Shown here: piece after piece, positions 58,256-64,000 of the stretch | Layout of the letters: each line of letters starts with the position of its first letter | Numbering within the stretch: position 1 is the stretch's first letter | From: Trametes villosa | Taxonomy: Eukaryota; Basidiomycota; Agaricomycetes; Polyporales; Polyporaceae | Assembly: GCA_002964805.2 (NCBI GenBank) | Contig: PUDQ02000049.1 | Location: 248,001 to 312,000 of the forward strand | Direction: 5' to 3' | Length of the DNA stretch: 64,000 bases | Notes under the pieces: model-generated | Told to the model about the DNA's origin: nothing | Database searches by the model: none | Seen by the model: the letters and a program-made list of their open reading frames with translations, nothing else | Made by a program: the position numbers and the translations under genes

Positions 58256-59036
58256 TGAGCACCCCAGCCGCGGCTATAGCACTCGCCGAGCGTGAAACGG
58301 CAGCAGGCGAGCCAAAGTATGTGCAGACGACGGTGTATATTATCCAAGGACCGGACAATACAGCCGCGGGAAGCCTGCTTATACCACCTAAGACCCGGAT
58401 CGAAAGAAATCGTGGCCGCGCTGTGCTGCTGTGAACATAGGCCACGCAGTGTATCGTAAAAGAGGGGTACGGAACCGGAGGGGGGAAAGCTAAAAGGTGC
58501 AGCGCAGAAAGTGGAAAGGAGAAGGTGGCTGCATCGTAGAGTAAAACAGAACTGTAGAGTAGAAAGTAATGAGCCAGGACCCGAAGCCGTGCATTGTGTT
58601 CCCAGCGTGGACGAAGCCACACTGGAGTTGGATGATCTCCAGTATGGAGTATTCTCGAGGGGAAGAGAGGAAAGTATCGTATCGTATCGTAAGAGAAAGA
58701 CCAGCCCAGAGCATAGCTAGGGCTGGGTTGCTGTTCCGCTCCCCGTGAGGGGAGCAGAGACCGGACGGCGCCGCTGCGCCCGGTGGTGACGACTCGCTTG
58801 GGAAGTCTCGAGCATGAACGTCGGAGGAGAGGAGTCGTCGGGTATATAGGGAGTCGCCAGCAGGGCGGATCTGCTGGGGTGGTCGGCTTCTAGGGAGGGG
58901 GGGTATTGCGGGATGAGGAAGGGGATAGTTGTGCCGAGAACATAGAGGTGGATTGCCGATGTTGAGGACCGAGGACGCCAGAGAAGCCGGTGGGGGACGC
59001 CAGGAAGCGACGAGGGAGAGCCGAGGGCCGCGAGGT

Positions 59037-61133
59037 TCACATGACGAGTTGCGCCATCGCCACGAAGTAGTTGAGGATAACGCTGCTTTCCCCAAGCTCG
59101 GTTGCAACGATCAGGTAGAACGCGAGCCCGACGTTTTCCAGCGTGCCGATGACGTCGAGGTATGACCATTCGCCCGGACCCAGGTGGAACGAGGGCCCGA
59201 CGTCGCGCCAGACCCTCCTCGCGAGTGCCAGAGGAGGGGATCGGGAAGCGCGACTGAGCGCGGCCATGAATGCGATGGCGCATACGACGATGATGACGCG
59301 GCGTGCTTCGTCCTCGTGCAGGACCAGCTCGGCGGTGGCGGAGCTGTGGGCGTCGGCGATGGTGTCGGTGTCCTCGAGGGTCTCCTGTTGGTTGTCGTCC
59401 AGATTGTCGCGGAGGTTGTCGTGCTCGCTGTCGATCTCGATGCCGGTGGAGGACGAATCGGACACGTCGATGAGGGGCGCAATGCGTGCGAGGAACCCCT
59501 TGCCGCTGTTGTCGCCGCCAGCAGGTGCGCTGACGATGATGTTGATAATAGCGTCGACGTGTCCGGCGTCCTTGACGCGAGCATCAGGACGGGCGCAGAC
59601 ATCGGGGTCGGCGAAAGCATCGTTGTCGGCGTCGGCGTCGAAGAGAACCTCAGAGTCGCCCTCATCAACATCGGGAGCAAGGAAAGCCAGGTCGGCGGTG
59701 GTGGTGGCCTCGAGATCGTCGCCGAGGTCCAAGCAGTCCGCAGCGCTGAGCGTGTTAGAAATCCCAAAGGCGGCCTCATCGCCAGAAAGGCAAAAGGCAG
59801 CGGTAGCCTTGTCGAGGGAGTCCTGAAAGTCCAGCTGAGGACGGAGCTGCAGATGGAGGCCGAGGCCGAGTCCAGCCACCGCAGCGCTCTCAGGTTGGGA
59901 GAACGCTGCGATCCTAACCGAGCTCTGACAGACTCGAGGGCCGATGTCGCATCCCTCGACGATTTGAGCGAGGCTCTGTGTATCCGGGAGCTGCTTCTGC
60001 TCGTCGACGACCATAGTGGTGACCACCGCCTGCGCTTTCGCCAGCATGCGACGCCCCTTGAGCGTGCCCATCTTGCCGAACCCGCCCGGGGGCGTCGCGA
60101 GCGTGAACGTCTTCCCCGAAAAGTTCGACACATTCCGCAGCACCGGCTTCTCCTCCTCGCGCGTGGAGCTGGACGAAGGAGATGGCACCTGGAGGTACTC
60201 GCGCTCCGAGCACACTGGGCTCGCCGGAAAGTAGACGCCAACGGGGGAAGCGAGGGTCGGCGTCATGGGTGGGGGCGTGTCGAGCTCAGAGGGCGTGGAG
60301 GAAGCGTCGGAGTCGGTCGAGTAGGTGCTGGCGGGAGTGTCGGGGATGGGTGTGTCCTCGCAGGACTGGATGACGATCCCGGGGATGGTGGGCAGCGTTG
60401 GCGCAGGCGTCGGCGTCGGTGTCGGCGTGAGGGTCCACTCGCGCATGAACGGGTCGCGGATATCTGCGAGGTGAGGCCGGACCCACTCGGGGAAGCTCAA
60501 AGTGTCGTCGGTGTCGAGGCGGGGGGTGGTGCTGGGCTGCGTGACCTTGTCAGCCGCGGCGGCCTCGATGTCGATGATGCGCCTCGAGTCCTTCTGCGTG
60601 TTCTGAGAGGAATGGGGTGAGGGGAAAGGGTTAAGAAAGGCATAGGATGAGGGAGATGGGATGAGGCTGACCTTGTCGTCGCCCCGAGCGGGGTAGTTGA
60701 GCTGACCGAGGGCCTTGCAGAGCACAGTGTCCCGTAGACGCGAAGACGGAGCCCTAGCCAGAACAGGAGGAGGGAGCTCCAGAGCGAGCTTCCCAGAGCC
60801 AGTAGAGCCAAAGCCGCGGGGGCGAGCCAAGACAGCGAGCGAGCTGAAAGCCATGATGCGCGAGCCGTCCTTGTCGTCGCCGTTGCCGATGTCGGTGCCG
60901 TGGTGGATGACGGTGTCGATGCCGACGGTGATTCGTGCTTGTTCGAGGTCGACCATGCAGGGGGCAGGGGCCCGACGACGAACGTAGGGAGGGTTGGCAC
61001 GGCGGCGGTGACGACCGACGAGGGTGGCGACGGTGGAGATGCCGACGATGAAGAGCAGGGCCACGAGGATGACCAGGCCGAACTCTAGAGGAGGACGCGG
61101 GGCGTAGTTGGGGTCTGGCGGGGCGGTGTACAT
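59037..61133 (-). CDS. Unknown single-pass membrane protein, paralogue B (675 aa)
   Basis: Exons 61133-60672 and 60602-59037. The layout equals paralogue A: MYTAPPDPNYAPRPPLE, a helix (FGLVILVALLFIVGISTVATL), a basic segment, a long acidic Ser/Thr/Pro region with a Thr-Pro repeat, and a C-terminal part with hydrophobic stretches (VIIVVCAIAFMAAL, VIGTLENVGLAFYLIVATEL). The single intron is 69 nt, a multiple of three without a stop, so retention would add 23 residues; in A it is 59 nt. An upstream ATG at 61256 would add 41 residues but that part is not conserved in A. Function unknown; membrane location is inferred from sequence only. Confidence 0.78.
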   Translation of the reverse strand: MYTAPPDPNYAPRPPLEFGLVILVALLFIVGISTVATLVGRHRRRANPPYVRRRAPAPCMVDLEQARITVGIDTVIHHGTDIGNGDDKDGSRIMAFSSLAVLARPRGFGSTGSGKLALELPPPVLARAPSSRLRDTVLCKALGQLNYPARGDDKVSLIPSPSSYAFLNPFPSPHSSQNTQKDSRRIIDIEAAAADKVTQPSTTPRLDTDDTLSFPEWVRPHLADIRDPFMREWTLTPTPTPTPAPTLPTIPGIVIQSCEDTPIPDTPASTYSTDSDASSTPSELDTPPPMTPTLASPVGVYFPASPVCSEREYLQVPSPSSSSTREEEKPVLRNVSNFSGKTFTLATPPGGFGKMGTLKGRRMLAKAQAVVTTMVVDEQKQLPDTQSLAQIVEGCDIGPRVCQSSVRIAAFSQPESAAVAGLGLGLHLQLRPQLDFQDSLDKATAAFCLSGDEAAFGISNTLSAADCLDLGDDLEATTTADLAFLAPDVDEGDSEVLFDADADNDAFADPDVCARPDARVKDAGHVDAIINIIVSAPAGGDNSGKGFLARIAPLIDVSDSSSTGIEIDSEHDNLRDNLDDNQQETLEDTDTIADAHSSATAELVLHEDEARRVIIVVCAIAFMAALSRASRSPPLALARRVWRDVGPSFHLGPGEWSYLDVIGTLENVGLAFYLIVATELGESSVILNYFVAMAQLVM

Positions 61134-61943
61134 GGCTGGGGACGTTGTGCTTGAGCTGCGGCTGAGGAGGCTTGGAGGCTTTGGTGCGCGAGAGCTGAGG
61201 GGGGTTGTCTCGAGTGTCTTCTGGCGACGATGGTGGTGCGAGGAAGAGCGGGACAAGAGACGAGACTTGGGGGCTGGCTACTTCAGGGGGGATTCAGGTT
61301 ACGGCTGGTCAGCACAAATTTGGCGCATACTGGCTGCAAGGGCCACGGAAGGGTGTCAGCCACTGTTAGCCTCTCTGTCGGAAGCCCCACCGCGCCCGCG
61401 CGACGGCGATGCTGCGAGATTCAGTACAACACACGTGTTCACAGTCCAGAACCATACGTTCGCCCCTCGTATACGTACTGGCTGACCATAAACTCAAGCA
61501 CTCAGGTGCGTTCGCCGGCGCTATTCACATCGGGACCATCCCCAATCCGCACTTGCTGAGTGATTGAGGCTACTTGCGGGAAGCGAAGATGCCCCCTACC
61601 GCCCGCATATATCGCACAAGGATGTAACACAGAGCTCGCCCAGAGGTTTTACCTATAAGGCCATGTTAGCAGCGACCGCGACATGATGGTGCTCGGATGA
61701 CTGGCCTGATGTCTTGCACCAACCCGGGCGAGCGAATCCACGTCCCGGTTCGTAGATATCCTGTACATTAGCTCTACAGTCGTTTGTCACCACGGTTCTT
61801 CCTCGCCGTCAGGTAAACCTATTAACTGGCGTTTGCACATACGAAGAAGGGGCTTGGACTATGCAAACAAGGCTCGCCCATACAAACCTACACGACTGTC
61901 ATCCAGCTAGTAGATATTCAAGTTACGTCGACGCATACAAGGA
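61134..61943. other. Intergenic stretch with DNA absent from unit A
   Basis: Between paralogue B and the ETF beta stop. About 650 bases (roughly 61290-61930) have no counterpart in unit A. No gene seen. Confidence 0.5.
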
Positions 61944-63029
61944 CTATGACTTGACCGCCGTGATGCCAGCCTCCTTGAGCTTGGCGATGAGCTCGTCCAC
62001 GTTCTCGACCTACACGAGGCTTAGTATCGGTCAGAACCATGCACTGTCGAGGCCGGCTTACCTTTCCGCCGCCAACGCGCTTTGGTGGCTCGGCGACCTT
62101 GATGGTCTCGAGAATGGGAGTAAGGTCGACCTCGAGGTCTGCCGGAGTGAGCTTCTGGATAGGCTTCTTCTTCGCCTTCATAATGTTCGGCAATGACGCG
62201 TAGCGCGGCTCGTTTAACCTGCGCAGCCAAGCACTCAGCACCGTGCGCAAGCCTGCCAAGACTTTGCGAGACTCACCGCAGGTCAGTGGAGACGACCAGA
62301 GGCAGTCGGCACTTGAGCTCCTCCAGACCACCATCAATCTCCCTCGTAACCTCTGCCACCTTCGCCTTCGGGTCCACGACGAGCTTGCTCGCGAACGTTG
62401 CCTGTGCCCAATCCAGCAGGCCCGCCAGCATCTGCCCCGTCTGTCCCGCGTCGTCGTCAATAGCTTGCTTGCCCAGAATCACCAGGTCCACGCCGTCCTT
62501 CTCGCGCTGAATGACCGCGCGGAGTGCCTTCGCGATGCCCAGCGGCTCGGGGGCGGGCGCGGAGTCCGGGACCTCGATGTGGATGCCCGAGTCGGCGCCC
62601 ATGGCGAGCGCGGTGCGCAGCGTCTCAGCAGCCTTGGGGGGCCCGATGGTGACGACCTTGATGGACTTGACCTCGTCCTTGAGCTTCTCGCGTAACCGCA
62701 CGGCTTCCTCGACCGCTGCGTGCGCGAAGACCGAGTCAGTGCGCGTTCCCAGGCGAATGTGCAGCACCACGTACCGATTTCGTCAAACGGGTTCTACGAC
62801 ACGTCAGCATACGAACTCGAGGACTATAGGCTGCATACTCACCATGGAGTGCTTAACATTGAGGTCGACGCCCTTCTGGTCAGGGTTCACGCGGATCTTG
62901 ACCGCATAGTCGACTGTCCTGTGTGTAACGCCTGTTCAACCGCCTGCGTACGTGTTCGTCGCGTCGCCGTCGTACACACCGCTTAATTGGGACCAGAATG
63001 TTGAGCAAGCGCACTGCAGACGGTCTCAT
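61944..63029 (-). CDS. ETFB: Electron transfer flavoprotein beta subunit
   Basis: Exons: 63029-62980, 62918-62843, 62793-62775 (19 nt), 62715-62277, 62218-62062 and 62009-61944, giving 268 residues, the usual length. It starts [20 protein letters not shown] and continues through [60 protein letters not shown] and the nucleotide-binding-side segment [20 protein letters not shown], ending in a Lys-rich tail ([16 protein letters not shown]). With the alpha subunit it forms the mitochondrial matrix heterodimer that takes electrons from acyl-CoA dehydrogenases and passes them to ETF-quinone oxidoreductase. It is the only intact copy in the window; a pseudogene lies at 50785-51560. Confidence 0.95.
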
Positions 63030-63150
63030 GCTGGCGGAGGAGGAAGCTGGGGAAGGGGTGGAATCACAGGTGTGCTCACCAGACAGTGCGGGGCATCGGG
63101 ATCCGGTGCGGCCGTTGCCGGCAGGAGAGTGCTCGCGCAGATTAGGCAGG

Positions 63151-64000
63151 TGTGGTCGTTCCCAATCCAACATGCTCCGGGATCGTAACCACTACCCAAC
63201 CTACTCTGGGCTCGAACTCATACTGCATTAAATTGAATAGTAAACACAGGAAGTTTATGGTCGAGCCAGAATCCGTGAAACAGCCTGCACCTCTGCCACA
63301 AGAGCTTTAAATAAGCGCCCGTGAGCAACATTCCCCCTAATGAGGGGACGGGCACCTATGCCTACGTATACATGTACAGAAACAAAAAGACACAGTCTGA
63401 GCGCACTGGAATGCAGAGCGGGAGGGGCAGTAAGGGTGCTAGGCCAAGGCACCCCCACCGTCCTACCCGCCCTACACTCGCACACGGCTGCATGAGTACA
63501 CGATGAGAAGGAGGCCAGGAGGAGCAGGCCAAGACTCCTCCTACCCCCCTCCCCGCCGTGCAACCATGAAACCGTGCGGTGCGCCAGCTACATGATGACA
63601 AGCGCAACAATGACACTAACAGACAGACTCAAGTCACAGTCCGCACAAGCTGAGGGAGGCAAACGTTTAGTAAAGAAGAGCCACGGGCAGCGAAGGCGCA
63701 GGAGGCGAAGAGCTGGAGGACCTGCGGGCATGTACTGAACGTCAGTACCATCCACCTGCGTCGGGAGATAGAATCACTCACTTGTCGAACTGGCGCGAGG
63801 GCAGAAGTCAACGGACCCCTGCCCCCGCGCCGATGGAAACGACAGCCGAGAATGACCGGTAGGAGAGAGGGCACCATCTCTCTCCTGCCAGCCATCCCAG
63901 CGGTCGCCCCCGCGTCCAACTGCACCCATTCCCTGTTAGCGCTGAGGATGGGGAATGGTCAGCGTATGTTAGAGGGGATTGAAGCGCACGTACCTTCGGC
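63151..64000 (-). repeat. Flank and third unit of the minus-strand exon-like repeat
   Basis: The 63560-63990 part aligns with 10010-10460 (landmarks ACTCAAG.CACAGTC.G.ACA, GCCATCTCTCTC-type box, GGCAGAAGTCAACG). On the minus strand it has a GTGAGT donor and a TACTGACGTTCAG segment at the same places. It has a one-base shift relative to the other units. Sequence between 63151 and 63560 shows nothing recognisable. The element runs off the right edge. Confidence 0.45.

Larger units (their letters stand above)
58256..63150. repeat. Segmental duplication, unit B
   Basis: Collinear with unit A (47690-51690) and, at its left end, with 9624-9860. It carries intact versions of both the unknown membrane protein and ETF beta, so it is closest to the ancestral state. 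Confidence 0.85.

Noticed and set aside
1..64000. CRISPR arrays, bacterial operons, insertion sequences
   Set aside because: The organism is eukaryotic by gene structure; no regularly spaced short repeats or transposase-like proteins were found.

Overview
The window reads as gene-dense nuclear DNA of a filamentous basidiomycete (Agaricomycetes; Polyporales is plausible but not shown). Evidence: genes are cut by many GT-AG introns, mostly 49-75 nt with CTNAC-like branch sites, coding sequence is GC-rich, and the content is typical of these fungi (Zn2Cys6 regulators, an F-box protein, a PriA-like Cys-rich protein, and a secreted/anchored Cys-rich family with the signature CASSQLDWYTS). No bacterial, organellar, viral or complete transposon gene was recognised.

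Layout. 1-4457: the tail of one Zn2Cys6-type regulator and a complete tandem paralogue. 4800-11450: first block of the Cys-rich family (copies 1 and 2) with boron-transporter debris and a repetitive minus-strand exon array. 11469-35075: a calmer stretch with a small conserved-looking protein, an F-box protein, a basic Ser-rich protein, an Iwr1 homologue, a membrane-anchored histidine acid phosphatase, a short-chain dehydrogenase with a probable frameshift, a PriA-like protein and two unassigned nuclear-type proteins; several gaps of 1-2 kb hold nothing I can recognise. 35634-39712: an ABHD12-like alpha/beta hydrolase divergent from a Bor1-type (SLC4) transporter. 40407-64000: Cys-rich copies 3 to 7, mixed with pseudogene pieces of the hydrolase, the transporter, the ETF beta gene and the Cys-rich gene itself, plus two intact paralogues of an unknown membrane protein and one intact ETF beta gene.

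The central observation is a segmental-duplication system built from one ancestral order: hydrolase (-), Bor1 transporter (+), Cys-rich membrane gene(s) (+), unknown membrane protein (-), ETF beta (-), repeat module (-). Pieces recur at about 4.8-11 kb, 35.6-52 kb and 52-64 kb with different parts deleted. Only the seven Cys-rich genes and the two membrane-protein paralogues stay intact; the hydrolase, transporter and ETF beta copies decay. All seven Cys-rich genes share a ten-exon structure with a 6-nt micro-exon, twelve extracellular cysteines, one transmembrane helix and a variable cytoplasmic tail; five of seven carry a PPxY motif.

Exon coordinates were worked out by hand from reading frames, splice sites and comparison between paralogues. 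No searches could be run, so family names rest on recognised motifs.
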